Assembly: GCA_030323885.1 (NCBI GenBank)
Contig: CM059198.1
Location: forward strand, 62,522,917-62,586,916
Direction of reading: 5' to 3'
Length of the DNA stretch: 64,000 bases
Source: Branchipolynoe longqiensis
Taxonomy: Eukaryota > Annelida > Polychaeta > Phyllodocida > Polynoidae
Shown: positions 41,433 to 53,166 of the stretch, piece by piece
How the letters are laid out: every line of letters starts with the position of its first letter
Numbering within the stretch: the stretch's first letter is position 1
Position numbers and translations under genes: made by a program
Notes under the pieces: model-generated
Told to the model about the DNA's origin: nothing
Databases searched by the model: none
Seen by the model: the letters and a program-made list of their open reading frames with translations, nothing else

Positions 41433-42262
41433 GGCGTTCTCTGTGGCAGAGTGGTTAGAGTGACTTTTTTCTAGGTCAGACTCCTAATCTGAGGGTCGGC
41501 GGTTCGATTGCCCGTGCCCCCAGCTCTGCCAATTTGGATTTCCACCGCTGTGTATAACTTACGGCGTCATCAAAGGCCGGTTGCTCTCATACCATGTCTC
41601 TGGCCGTGTTCACATGGGGAATGTAAATCGATTCGTAGAAAGCGACTTGCCTAGTTCGCCTCATATTTCTCGTGTGAACGGACGTCTGAGGCGGTTTGGG
41701 CTGATTCGATTCACATGATGCGGATCCTGTAAACCACCTAGCGAGGTAGTTTATGTGAATCGATTTATGTGATGCGGATAATTTTGCCCGTGTGGACGCA
41801 CTGATGCGGATTAAGGAAGTGACATGCATGCGCAGTCGAGACCTTAGTTTGTTGACTTTCCGGTCGATCAAAAGCGCATATTATATAATTTAATTAATGA
41901 AACCGCTATCTATGCACAGATATTTTTTTCATCATTTATTTTTAGGGTTTCACTGCCCAGCAGAAGCTTTGACCGTTCCAAACCAATACGATTCAATCCA
42001 TACATATCTAGGTCGAACCCACACTCTCTCGGCCGACGTCGACGAACCCAAATTGGCACTGGTTAGTCTGGACTTGTTCATGCGCAGATTTCGATTTCCG
42101 GCCCAAGTACTGCCCGTGTGAACGGGCCGCTAATTTGACTCACCTGATTCGATTTGTCTGATTCGCCTCACATTTTGCCCGTGTGAACACGGCTTTAGTG
42201 GTGTCGGAGGTTAAAAATCCCTTGGGTCAGTAAAAGTGTAGGCTCGGGCTTTCTATCGACCA
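41433..42262 (+). mobile_element. SINE-3 copy split by an AGC-MITE
   Basis: The head and first half are at 41433-41601 (TCTGTGGCAGAGTGGTTAGA, GGCGGTTCGATTGCC). The sequence resumes near 42195 (GTGGTGTCGGAGGTTAAAAA) and ends TTCTATCGACC. Confidence 0.87.
41602..42194. mobile_element. AGC-MITE copy, about 590 bp
   Basis: The ends GGCCGTGTTCACATGGGG and CCCGTGTGAACACGGCTT are inverted. CGATTC/GAATCG words are iterated. The central part, AGGGTTTCACTGCCCAGCAG and neighbours, matches the element at 19564. Confidence 0.87.
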
Positions 42263-42402
42263 AAAGTGGAGTGGGGAAGACCAGTTGTCTGTGACTGGGA
42301 TTTCCCCTACTTGGGACAACTAATGTACCAAAAAAAATAATGAGAGACAAATAAGTGTTCACACTTCCTGTCTACCATTCGCTATATCGCTATATGCACT
42401 CA

Positions 42403-43167
42403 TTAAAGTTGTATAGTCCGATGAATCATCAGATTTTCAAACCCAAACCAATTATCTAGATCTGATTCTACATATCTAACTTAGATACTGGTGCACTTAT
42501 TAAGCATTTGTTGCCACATACAAGGTGATACTGAGTCAATTTAAACAGACCGGTTACTGCTAAAGCCTATGGCATCAGAGTTGTGGCGTGCTTGCCAAAA
42601 TTAATTTGACATGTTTGGACTTCAAATATCTCAAAGACTAGCCATTCAAAATAAAAGTTACTTCAAATTAAAGAAAGGCAGATTATGACAATCAATTTAG
42701 TATAATAACCTCAGAAAAATTACAGAAACTCAAAACCATCGGATTGTTCATGATTGTCCCAACATGGATAATTTGCATGCGTACGAGGAGCCCTACCGTG
42801 GCGCCATCTGAACTACACTCCACCAACTACCCCTGCCGGAGACAGCCAGAACTACTACGTGAGACTCTGATGTCACGATCTCGCCCCCGCGAGACCCGCA
42901 CTCCTCCTGACCTATATAAGTGAGCAGCTCGCCACTCACCGGCACTACCAACCAGGCAGTCAGATGATCAACCACCAGACCACCGCAACTCAGCCACCCA
43001 CCCAACCCATCAAACGAACAATCAAATGCAAGGGTTGAGGGCCTGAGTCAAACTTTATCTAAACCATATTGATCTCATATTACTGTACTTGCTTTTTACA
43101 TGTATTGATTCATTAAAAATTCCATAACATGGGCTCCTCGTTCGCGTGGTTAATTATGCAACTTTAA
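42403..43167 (+). mobile_element. T-MITE split by the solo YR repeat
   Basis: The body lies at 42403-42745; the last bases TATGCAACTTTAA lie at 43155-43167. Without the insertion it would end ATCGGATTATGCAACTTTAA. Confidence 0.9.
42743..43155 (+). mobile_element. Solo A-B remnant of a related YR retrotransposon
   Basis: 413-bp insertion whose reverse complement reads A, spacer, B like the 34805 element (408 bp there) but clearly diverged, so it is another subfamily. Both extremes are conserved: AATTAACCACGCGAAC at one end and CATGAACAAT at the other. ATT flanks both sides (42743-42745, 43153-43155), the same AAT crossover in reverse. It interrupts a T-MITE (42403-43167) exactly within its right terminal repeat. 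It contains TATATAAG near 42912 on the plus strand. Such a solo could arise by recombination between the B copies of a full element, or by integration of a short circle. Confidence 0.88.
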
Positions 43168-43337
43168 AGATCAGGGATGAAAGTGGTCTCTGGCAACAAA
43201 ACAAGGAAATCAAGGCAAGATTATCGCACCAATGGCGAATTTCCGTGAAAACGCGGATTTCCGCCCCATAGGGGATGGCGGGAAAATGCCGGAAATCAGG
43301 TTTCAACTGTCCTTGTTGTGCCGTTATTATCACCAAC

Positions 43338-43395
43338 ACCTAACTCGTTCTGATTTGGGTTTTATGTTCTAGCAACATCTAAGATCATATAAGAA
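43338..43395 (-). mobile_element. SINE-1 tail fragment
   Basis: GGGTTTTATGTTCTAGCAAC through ATCATATAAGAACGGG. Confidence 0.75.
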
Positions 43396-43429
43396 CGGGA
43401 TTCGAACTAACCGATAATCAGTAAAGAAT

Positions 43430-43838
43430 GATAAATAGAAACTGTTACTGCAGAAGCCTCTATGGTTTCGGAGTTTTTGCGTGCATGCCAAAATTAATTT
43501 TTAATGTTCGCAGTTCAAATATTCAACCAATTATCTATCTGCTACTGAAATGCAGGCAATCATATACCTTATCAACAACTACTGTGTGGTAAGATAACAC
43601 CAAAACTACATCTGGCCAGTATTGAAAACAAGCCTGAATACCCAGGCTTATATGCTATGGACAGTATAAACACAGCCTCAATGAAAAAAAAATTAAATTA
43701 AAAAAATATCTCAAATCTTAGAAATTTAAAATAAACGTTACTCCAAACGAAAGTGAAATAGAATGTAACAATCAATTTAACATATTTATCTCAGAAAAAA
43801 TGGCAAAAATTCAATACCATCGGACTATGCAGCTTTAA
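43430..43838 (+). mobile_element. T-MITE copy, 5' missing, with an insert
   Basis: From AGAAACTGTTACTGCAGAAG to ACCATCGGACTATGCAGCTT plus TAA; about 180 bp of unrelated sequence interrupts at 43519-43700. Confidence 0.8.
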
Positions 43839-44053
43839 GTGGTTCTGTTAAAAAGAATGTTAACCTTTGATCGGAGTATGCTGTTGCTAATATCTGATAA
43901 TGTCTATCTATATAAAAAAAAAACACCCACGTCGACATGTCCATAGCAATTATTAGAATGGGACGATGATGTCCACTTAATTTGGAAACAGACTGATAGA
44001 CCAGCTGGTACTCACATGTGAGGGGTGGAAGGGGGGGTGGGGGGGGGGGTTAG

Positions 44054-44706
44054 TTAAAGCTGCATAGTCCGAAGAAGCATCACATTTTCAAAACAAAAGC
44101 AATTATTTAGATTTGATTTTATATCTAACTTAGCTACTGATGCACTTATTAAGCATTTGTGGTGTTCTCTGTGGCGGAGTGGTTAGAGTGTCTGACTTTT
44201 TTGTAGGTCGGACTACTAATATGAAGGTCGGTGGTTCGATTCCCCATGCCCCCCCCACCTCTGCCAATTGGGATTTCCACCGTTGTGTATAACTTACAGC
44301 GTCATCCAAGGTCAGTTCCTCTCATACCATGTCTATGTGGTGTGGGAGGTTAAAAATCCCTTGGGTCGGTAAAAGTGTAGGCTTGGGCTTTCTATCGACA
44401 AACTGTCTAATGGTGAAAACAAGCCTATTCAGGCCTATCCATGATAGGCATTATAAATCTTCAGGGACATAGAAGGGAACAGTGAATCAATTTAATAGAA
44501 CCTGCTACCACTACTAATAGTGTCAGAGTTTTGGCGTGCTTGCCAAAACTGATTTGACATGTTTGCACTACAAATATCTCAAAAGTTAGCCATTTAAAAT
44601 AAAGAGTCACTTCAAACTAAAGTGAAGTGGATTATTCCAATCAAATTAATATATTGCTCTCAGAAAAATTACAGAAACTCAAAGCTATCGGACTATGCAA
44701 CTTTAA
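44054..44706 (+). mobile_element. T-MITE split by a SINE-3
   Basis: TTAAAGCTGCATAGTCCGAAG at the left, TATCGGACTATGCAACTTTAA at the right, with the SINE at about 44160-44462 after TTATTAAGCATTTGT. Confidence 0.88.
44160..44462 (+). mobile_element. SINE-3 copy, full length
   Basis: GGTGTTCTCTGTGGCGGAGT through AGGCCTATCCATGATAGGCA; GCATT may be a short target duplication on either side. Confidence 0.88.
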
Positions 44707-44724
44707 GCAATCACTCAGTCAGCT

Positions 44725-45913
44725 ACCTTCTTTGGGTACCTTATTTGGGTACCTTATATGGGTACATTATTTGGGTACCTTATTTGGGTACCTTCTTTAT
44801 GTACCTTCTTTGGGTACCTTCTTTGGGTACCTTCTTTGGGTACCTTCTTTGGGTACCTTCTTTGGGTGCCTTCATTGTGTAGGCCTACCTTATGTGGGTA
44901 CCTTTATTGGGTACCTTTATTGGGTACCCTTTTTCGGTACCTTCTTCCAGTACCTTCTTCCGGTACCTGTATGTACCTTCTTTGGGCGCCTTCGTTGAGT
45001 ACCTTCTGTTGGGTACCTTCTTTGGTTACCTTCATTGTGTACCTTATTTGGGTACCTTCTTTGGGTGCCTTCATTGTGTAGGACTACATTCTGTGGGTAC
45101 CTTTATTGGATACCCTTTTGGGTACCTTCTTCCGGTACCTTCTTCCGGTACCTTCTTCCGGTACCTTCTTCCGGTACCTTCTTCATGTACCTTATTTGGG
45201 TGCCTTCTTTGAGTACCTTTTTTTAGTACCTTCTTTGAGTACCTTCTGTTGGGTACCTTCTTTGGTTACTTTCGTTGTGTACCTTCTTCTGTGTATCCTC
45301 TCTGTGTACCTTCTTTAGGTTCCTTCTTTGGATACCTTATTTGAGTACCTACTTTGGGTACCTTCGTTGTGTACCTTCATTTCGTACCTTCTTTGAGTAC
45401 CATATTTGGGTACCGTCTTAGGGAACCTTCTTTTGAGTACCTTATTTGAGTACCTTCTTTCGGTACATTCTTTGAGTACTTTCTTTGTGTACTATCTTTG
45501 GCTACCTTCTCTGGGCACATTCTTTGAGTACATTCTTTGGGTACTTTCTTTGGGTACCTCCTTTGATTACCCTCTTTGGGAACCTTCTTTTGGTACCTTC
45601 TTTGAATACCTTCCTTGGGTACTTTTGGGGTACCTTATTTGAGTACCTTTTTGGGGTACCTTCTTTGGATACCTCCTTTGGGTACGTTTGTTGTGTACCT
45701 GCTTTGGGTAAGTATGTTGTGTACCTTCTTTGAGTACCTTGTTTGGGTACATTCTTTTAGTACCTTTTTGGGGTACTGTTTTGGGTACATTGTTTGGGTA
45801 CCTTCGTTGTGTACCTTATTTGGGTACCTTCTTTGGGTACCTTGTTTGAGTACCTTGTTTGAGTACCTTCTTTGGGTACCTTCTTTAGGTACCTTCTTTG
45901 GGTACTTGCTGCC
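44725..45913 (+). repeat. 13-bp minisatellite, about 90 copies
   Basis: The unit GGTACCTTCTTTG has variants. As 13 is not a multiple of 3, three units give a 13-residue pseudo-peptide (YLLWVPSLGTFFG) in every plus-strand frame; the five or six long frames here are artefacts. Confidence 0.93.
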
Positions 45914-46234
45914 TTTTATTTTGTATTCCTTCTAATGTGGAGTTAACTATCTGTGAAATAATGTCGCTCAAATAAATGTGTTTCGTCACGGTTTGTCCCA
46001 TCTGTTACCTTGACTCCCCCCCAAACACACCCACACCAACCACACCCACAAAGACCACACCGACCACCCGTCCACTGACACGGCTATGTACATAGCAACA
46101 GATTTAAGCTAATAAAATACTCATTGACCCTCCCCACCCACAGCCACCCACCCTCCACACCTGACCCGATCCAAGTTTCCTTTGTAGACTGGATCAAACA
46201 AAATACAGGTATTCCCAGTTCCGCTTGTCCCTTA
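45914..46234. other. No gene seen
   Basis: C/A-rich unique sequence (CCACACCAACCACACCCACA near 46030). Confidence 0.4.
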
Positions 46235-46867
46235 TAGGTCTGTCACACTATGACATAAGGAGGTAACATAAGCCGACGTAGGTGAAATTTGGTCATTACG
46301 TTGAGGTACGTTGAGTTACGTCATGCTTACGTTAGACTGACGTCGAGTTACGTCAGGTTATGTTGAGTTATGTCAGCGCGCATCCCGGTTTAGGACATGT
46401 CCAAAACTTTTGACATAGCTCAACATGATGCAGTGATGTTTGGATGATGTCACACTCACGTTACGCCGACGTTAGACATGCGGGAGGGATGCGGCGGCTA
46501 CATTAGATCAAAGTTGCGTTAAGTCATAGTCACGCACAGGGAGGAGCACTGTGCGGCTCACGCCAGCGACGTTGGACTGACGCCAGGGCGTCGCTAGCCT
46601 CTCGGTGGGTCGACGTTGACTCACGTCGGGGAAAATGGTTGTGTCGTACGTGGCAACATTAAGCGACGCTAAGCGCTGCTACTGTCATGTTAGGCTGACC
46701 ACATGCGCTTGGGTTTCACTAGCCTCTCGTTGACACAATTAATCATTTCTTGGTCCTCTCTCATTGTCACAACGCTAGACTGACATTACACGAGATTTTC
46801 AATGTGTTAAATTTATTTTCACGTTGTCCCTAGGCTGGCGCATTACGTCGTAGTGTGACAGGGCCAT
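46235..46867. mobile_element. TC-MITE copy, 633 bp
   Basis: The ends TAGGTCTGTCACACTATGAC and GTCGTAGTGTGACAGGGCCA are inverted, with TA outside. The body repeats GTTACGT/ACGTCAG/GACGT words. Confidence 0.87.
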
Positions 46868-46878
46868 TAGGTTGTGTA

Positions 46879-47144
46879 TCCATAGACTGTTCCCTTGTGG
46901 CATGTTCCCTTGTTCCGTGTTCGTGTGTGACCTTGTGATGCGTCACACAGACAATGAACATGTTCATTCTTTATATTCCCAGTCAGTATGTCACATGTGC
47001 CATACACAAGGCCATACAGTCCCTGGGTCCAACCTATGGGAATGACCACTAAGCAAAACACAGGGTCATTTTCTGCATGGCGCATCACAAGGTCACAAGC
47101 GAACACAAAACAAGGGAACACACCACAAAGGAACAGTCTATGGA
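46879..47144. mobile_element. Hairpin MITE with about 65-bp TIRs, TA target
   Basis: TCCATAGACTGTTCCCTTGT at the left is inverted at the right, and pairing extends through GACCTTGTGATGCG on both sides. TA flanks each end. It lies 11 bp from the preceding element. Confidence 0.88.
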
Positions 47145-47640
47145 TAAATGGCCTTAGAAAGCACTGAAGCTCTGACCTACCCGGCCAATCGTAGTTCTAC
47201 AGGAAGTTGGGTTTGGTACCATTCCCAGCCCTATCTTTTGCTATAGATTTTACACTTTGAACTCACTTTGCAAATTGCACCTATAAACACTTACTTCCTG
47301 GTGATCAAACTTGGCAAAGTCCTTGCCATACATGTACATAAAATACCACTCACGGTGACTTTAATATTATAATAATACTTAATAGGGTTATTAATTATAA
47401 TCTTCTTAGAATCTCCTTTGAATTAAAGTAATTTTAGTTTAAAGGGTTAGTGCTGGGGATTATTATATGCCAAATAATTTTGGCCATGAAAAGTGATTTT
47501 GGCATGCACATCGAAATGCTTGACAGCTGGAAGGCATCACCTGTGACAGGTTCTAGTAAAATGACTTGTGTGTGACTTCTATGTATAATGTATATATTTT
47601 GTTTGATAAAGATCTAACCAGTGTAAATAGAAATATGCAA
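47145..47640. other. No gene seen; decayed T-MITE
   Basis: About 47370-47580 resembles the T-MITE interior (TTTTGGCATGCACATCGAAA, GTGACAGGTTCTAGTAAAAT), but the ends are lost. Confidence 0.45.
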
Positions 47641-47642
47641 AC

Positions 47643-48160
47643 AATGGTGGTGATGGTGGTGATTATGGCGAGGTGGGTGATGATGACGGTGATGACAATG
47701 GTCGTGATGGTGATGATGGTGGTGATGGTCATGGTGGTGATGATGGTGGTGATGGTTGTGATGGTGGTGATTATGGTGAGGTGGGTGACGATGATGGTGA
47801 TGATGATGGTGGCGATGGTAATGATGGTGGTGGTGATGATGACAACAGCAACAATCATCTGCATTTGTTGCGATATAGTGATGGTGATATTGGTGATGGT
47901 GGTGATGATGACCTAGTGATGGCAATAGTGATGATGATTATGGTGATGATGATGGGGGTGATGATGGTGGTGATGATGATGACAACAGCAACAATCATCT
48001 GCATTTGTTGCAATATAGTGATGGTGATATTGGTGATGGTGGTGATTATGACCTAGTGATGGCAATAGTGATGATGATCGTGGTGATGATGATCGTGGTG
48101 ATGATCGTGGTGATGATGAGGATGGTGAGTATGATGATGATGATGATGAATACCACTATT
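47643..48160 (+). repeat. GATGGTGGT trinucleotide-rich tract
   Basis: Imperfect GAT/GGT/ATG triplets. A longer direct repeat (ACAACAGCAACAATCATCTG plus about 100 bp) occurs at about 47840 and 47980. Frames rich in Asp, His, Met or Ile on both strands come from the repeat. Confidence 0.92.
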
Positions 48161-49239
48161 TCATACGATATAACCATGATGGTAAAATAAATGCAGGCAA
48201 CGTTTTGCAGTAGGCAAACGTTAAATTCAGGTAATCCCCCTAAAATGATAAATAGGCCTAAACCTGAAATAAACAAACACAAAAAAAGCAGACACACAAA
48301 AATCACCTACAGTACAAATGAAATAACCAAGATAGGCACTTACACTCATTATCTGTCCCTTTCCATTCATGTTGGAGCCGTCCTGACAGCAGATGAGTGA
48401 CACAGCTATGTCCTGTGGTAAGCAGCACAGGTAGTTCCTGCCGAGTCAGCACGGCTTAATTACAGGTAAATCCACGCGCTCCAACGGCGGTAATCACAGG
48501 TACATCCACCGTCACATCCCCCAGGTGTGTGCGCGTGTGTGTGCGTGTGTGTGTGTGTGTGAGTAGCACACGTGGCTGAAGGTATGACAGTTCACGCAGG
48601 AATGCTGCATCACACACAAGGTGCACACACAAAATTCTTTTTTTCTCTTTTTGTTTTTGTGTGTGTATGTATCGGCGCTCTAATTACAGGTGTGCTATTA
48701 ATGTAACACCTTCCATAGATCAGCGTTCGAAATAAGAGCTTGTCCGCTTGTGCGGGATAAGTGGAAATTCACGAAGGACAAGTGAAAATCAGACCAAACT
48801 TGTCCCGTAGACAAGTGACTTTTCTTTTGCTTATTTCTATCACTGTAGATGAAAATGTATATATATATATATATATATGTGGTGTATAACGTATTATGCG
48901 AGTATAAAAATACGAAGGGAATTTCCTATTATTCTATATTATTATTATTACTTCATACCATTGTTATTCTCCGTAAGACTCTGCACTTGACTGGTGGCGC
49001 CACCTAAGCTCACCCCCACCCTCCACCTGGCCAACATTTCAGTCGTGCCGGAGGATTTTATATATATAATCCAGATGAGTGATAAGGTTTGATGCTATAA
49101 TTGTCAGTGTTTGATGAGGATGGTGAGTAATTAGCTAGATGTGCAATGAATTATGTAGCAAAGGATCCTAGGTACATTGAATATAGCACATATAAATATA
49201 ATATATATAATAATATATATTACATTGTATATATAATAA
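48161..49239. other. No gene seen; simple repeats
   Basis: A GT run at 48527-48561, a TA run at 48858-48877 and TTA repeats near 48938. Otherwise unique. Confidence 0.45.
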
Positions 49240-49565
49240 TATATTACATTATTGTTCTGTATGTATCAGCAGTTGGCGCCCCTCCTGTATGCATATAATA
49301 TAAATATAATATATATATCATATATATATATATATCATATATTACATCATTTTTCCCTATGTGTCAACAATTGCTCTCCTCCAGTATGCATATCATATAG
49401 ATATAATATATATCATATAAATAATATATTACATCAATCTTCTCCAGGTTGTATAGTTGCTCTCCTCCAGTATGCTTGTAATATAATCTAAATAATATAT
49501 ATAATACATTACATCATTCTTCTCTAGGTGTCAGCAGTTGTCCTCCTCCAGTATGCATAGGATGT
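49240..49565 (+). repeat. Tandem repeat of about 80-100 bp, 4 copies
   Basis: Each copy has TTACATCATTCTTCTCTAGG-like sequence, then CAGCAGTTGTCCTCCTCCAG and TATGCAT, separated by TA-rich spacers of variable length. Confidence 0.82.
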
Positions 49566-50744
49566 GTAGATGAGAGATGAGAGATAACTCTCTGTCATAG
49601 ACATCCATCAACCGCTCCACCAGGCCTCCATTCCACATGACTAGAGAATGCTATATATATATCCTATATATATCCTGTAGTCTCACCACGATAAAGTTGA
49701 TATGCCTCTCACAGAGTCACACACCGGAGAAAAGCAAAAAAAACACCGTCAAGTGGGTTTGGTTGTTTCTTTTGTGTGGGTTAACGTCCTAGCAACATCT
49801 AAGGTCATATTGTATACATGTATATAATCAAAGATGCCCTAGAATAATGGAAGTAGCAGCAGAAGAAGTATCTGGAATCAATTTGTATCAACAGTCGCCG
49901 TTCGGGGATCACACGGTCGACACTGCTTGTGATTAGGTGTGGGAGAGGGGGGAGGGGGCTCTGGGGGGATATCAGGAGCTCAGAGCACAGGTGGGTGGGC
50001 GGCCTGCTGTAGACAGGTGTGGGACAGGTGTGGGGCAAGCAGTGGAGGCTGGTGTCTGTTTGTGATGGGGGATCACAGTTCAGCCAATGTGGCTCGGCTC
50101 ATGTGTCTTTCTAGTCTAATATTACATATATTATATATAGTAGATATAATATACACATCTGTGTAGGTGTGTGTAGTTGGATCCCCACACATTGGATCCC
50201 TGCGCCTTAAGTATCCCTGTGTGTTCGAGCACACCAAGGTGAACAGGTATTCTAGGGTGGATTTTTGTTAGAGGACAGGGAGAATGAGGAAGAAGCACAG
50301 ACAGCGCCAACAACCACAAATCTTAAAGCAGTTTCTTGCCACGTGACCTAAATGACGTGCTATACTAAACAGCAACTAAAGTAAGTAAGTGTGTAAGTGT
50401 GAGTGAGTAAGTGAGGAAGGAAGATAGGAAGTAATCCTTGCTCCAGCTTCAGTCTCAGACTTGGGAATCTCCGTCAGGACGTCATGACACTGATGACGGG
50501 CCTGCTGCCCATGACGTGGCACTGATTGTGTGGGTTGGTCGCACTGCTTTATAATCTCCCTCCTCACTTAGTGTGATAGTCACAAGTCAGGCCACACCTG
50601 ATGCTATCAGATTGCACTCACGTGACCCCTGAACTGACACAGGTACTGACACCTCACGTTGCAGTGCCTCCAGTGTGTCAGCTTCCACACACACTCACAC
50701 TCACACACCCTTCTCTGTAGGCTTTAACCTTCCACGGTCCCCCA
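49566..50744. other. No gene seen
   Basis: Contains a SINE-1 tail fragment (49755-49812, AACGTCCTAGCAACATCTAA), TA-rich patches and a GTAAGTGTGAGTGA-like run (50380-50420). Frames here are short and unrecognised. Confidence 0.4.
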
Positions 50745-50880
50745 GGTAAGGCAATAGGGGTGTATTATATATATAATATATATAGGTAAGACAACAGGGG
50801 TGTACTATATAATATATATACATATATACACATATAGGTAAGGCAACAGGGGTTTACTCTATATATATATAATATATATG
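50745..50880 (+). repeat. Tandem repeat with AGGTAAGRCAACAGGGG, 3 copies
   Basis: Copies at about 50748, 50786 and 50838, separated by TATATAATATATA. Confidence 0.85.
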
Positions 50881-50944
50881 TACTATATAATTTATTATGT
50901 GGATATAAATAACGGCAGCCCCTTAATGTTTCTCTATAACCACC

Positions 50945-51305
50945 TCAACGGTGTGAGTGAGACTTCGAAAGTTTGGTTGCCAGTTGAGTCAAACCAATGC
51001 CTTACCAAATGTATACTTGTCGCTTCCTAGCTTGGCATTCGGCATTAATAGGATAGGGCAAGGACTAGTTAGCTTGATGTCAGGATAATCATAATGTGAC
51101 TGAGTGGGATATCAGGTCATGGACCCTACCGGCAGCCTGATTTCCCAGTGGGGCGAGTGGGATATCGGGTCATGGTGCCGGCCGGCAGCCTGGGAATTTC
51201 CCAGTGGGGCAGCAAATATAAAGTTGTGTGCACTGTCACAAGTTGATATCCATCCTGATATGACCTTTGATGTTGTCAGGTCGTAAAACCCCAACAAGGC
51301 CAACC
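50945..51305 (+). mobile_element. SINE-1 copy with internal duplication
   Basis: The CAGCCTGATTTCCCAGTGGG segment and the preceding ATATCGGGTCATGG are duplicated (51108-51215). It ends GTCGTAAAACCCCAACAAGG. Confidence 0.83.
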
Positions 51306-51944
51306 AATCCCTCCCCGGCTTCAGGCGGGTGGTAGTGATGCTCCTGTAGCCTGATATGGGCTCCGTCACGGGTGAGTGACTGCCGTCCCACCAGTAGAGT
51401 GAGCACGCCTGGGTGACGGAGCTTACATGACGACAGTCGGTGAGCTGAGTGGTCTGTAGCGGGCGGGCACCTCCACTGTCCCCGGCGTGTCCTGGTCGGT
51501 GTAGTGACAGTGAGTGTGATGGTGTCCCGATGGCTTACTCTCGTCGTGGTTGTGGTTTGTTGTGGCTGTGTGTAACTAAAGTAAGGAAGTGAGGAAGGAA
51601 GATAGGAAGTGATCCTTGCTCCAGCTTTAGTCTTCAAAAGCGCTGACTGGTGGTTAAGAGATTGCCTTCCTGGCTGTCGGTTCTCCTGGCTCCCTTACCC
51701 AGTTACCGGTTTTGGAGAGAGAGGTGGAGTGTGTGTATGTGTGTGTGTGTGGTTGTGGCTGGGAGTGGGGTGTGGGGTGTGTGGGTGGGGGTAGAAGGGC
51801 AGTGTGTGACTTTTAACTATAAGTGCAGCTATATACTGGAGACGTTAACCCAGTGGTGGTGATTGGTACACACAGGACACACTCCTATATAGCCCAGTTG
51901 TAAATAGGACTAGTCAGTTGGCACTGTGATGTCAGCGTGTCTGT
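51306..51944. other. No gene seen
   Basis: Unique sequence. A duplicated GTAAGGAAGTGAGGAAGGAAGATAGGAAGT-type segment is shared with 50380-50440. GTGTGT run near 51728-51752. Confidence 0.4.
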
Positions 51945-52390
51945 CTCTCTCTCTGTTACTCCCTCTCTCTCTCTCTCTCTCTCTCGCTCTTTCTCTCTCT
52001 CTGTCTCGCTGTAACTCTCTCTAACCTTCCCTGTCTCTCTGTGGCTGTCTTGGTGGGGCTTTATCAGCCTCTCTCTGTGTCTCTCTGTCTGTCTATGACT
52101 AGGTGGCTCTGTCAGTCTTTCTCACTTTCCCTGTCTATCTGTGTATGTCTCTGTGGATCTACCAGCCTCTCCCTGTGTTTCCCTATCTGTCTATCTGACT
52201 CTATCAGTCTCTCTGTGCCTCTATGTCTGTCTACATGGCTATGTCAGTCTGTATCTTTAAGTGTGTCTCTGTGTCAATCTCGCTCTTCCTTTCTCTGTCT
52301 GTATGCTTACCTTCTCTCTTTTGATCTGCCCCTGTATCTGTATGTATGTCTCTCTCCCTCTCTCCCTCTCTCTCTCTCTTTATATCTTTC
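51945..52390 (+). repeat. CT-rich (TCTCTCTG) low-complexity tract
   Basis: Long runs of CTCTCT and GTCTGTCT. The 127-codon Ser/Leu/Cys-rich frame over it is an artefact. Confidence 0.92.
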
Positions 52391-52699
52391 TCCACACACA
52401 CATAACAGAACTATCAAATTATAACCCCCTACCTCAGTCAGACCAGTCCAACACCAACACCAACACCAGCAGCAATTCCACTGCCACTATTGACCCGGCT
52501 CACTTACTAGTGACACTACATACATACACCCCAGTAGAGCCCCCACCAGAACCGACCAGTCGCTGTCACAACACCCCACCTCCTCACCTCCTCACCACTC
52601 ACCGCTACTCACCACTCACCGCACTGACATCCACACCCACAGGTAAGGAAAGGCTTGTGTCAACACAGGTGAGTCGAGACTCCCGCAGCTCCTCCTCCT

Positions 52700-52970
52700 C
52701 CTCTTCCCTTACCTGGCCCACAGGTAGCAAGCAAGCATACAAGCAATCAGTAGACACACAACCCACTCTCCTTCACCTCCTCGTCCTCCTCTTCCCTTAC
52801 CTGGCCAACAGGTAGCAAGCAAGCATACAAGCAATCAGTAGACACACAACCCACTCTCCTTCACCTCCTCGTCCTCCTCTTCCCTTACCTGGCCAACAGG
52901 TAGCAAGCAAGCATACAAGCAATCAGCAGACACACAACCCCCTCTCCTTCACCTCCTCCTCCTCTTCCTC
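52700..52970 (+). repeat. 88-bp tandem repeat, about 3 copies
   Basis: CTGGCCMACAGGTAGCAAGC starts at 52713, 52801 and 52889, exactly 88 bp apart, with CACCTCCTCGTCCTCCTCTT in each. Confidence 0.92.
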
Positions 52971-53115
52971 CTCCTCCAGCACACACGTGTATCCTCCTCC
53001 TACCCAGCCACTGGAACAAGCAGGTGTCCTCTCCTCTCCCTCTCCTCTCCCTCTCCTCTCCTATCCTCTTGCGTCGCTACTCCAGGGTAGGCTCTGCATG
53101 TATAACCGCCCAGCG

Positions 53116-53166
53116 ATGGTTAGGTTAGGTTAGGTTAGGTTAGGTTAGGTTAGGTTAGGTTAGGTT
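53116..53166 (+). repeat. TTAGG pentanucleotide array, about 10 copies
   Basis: Perfect GGTTA/TTAGG pentamers. TTAGG is the arthropod telomere unit; here it is a 51-bp interstitial tract. Confidence 0.95.

Noticed and set aside
44622..45935. Hydrophobic ORFs rich in YLLWVPSLG as membrane proteins
   Set aside because: Direct translation of the 13-bp repeat in every frame.
47553..48306. His-, Asp-, Met- and Ile-rich ORFs as metal-binding proteins
   Set aside because: Produced by the GAT/GGT triplet tract on both strands.
52041..52815. Ser/Leu/Cys-rich and Thr/Pro-rich ORFs
   Set aside because: CT-rich low complexity and an 88-bp tandem repeat explain them.
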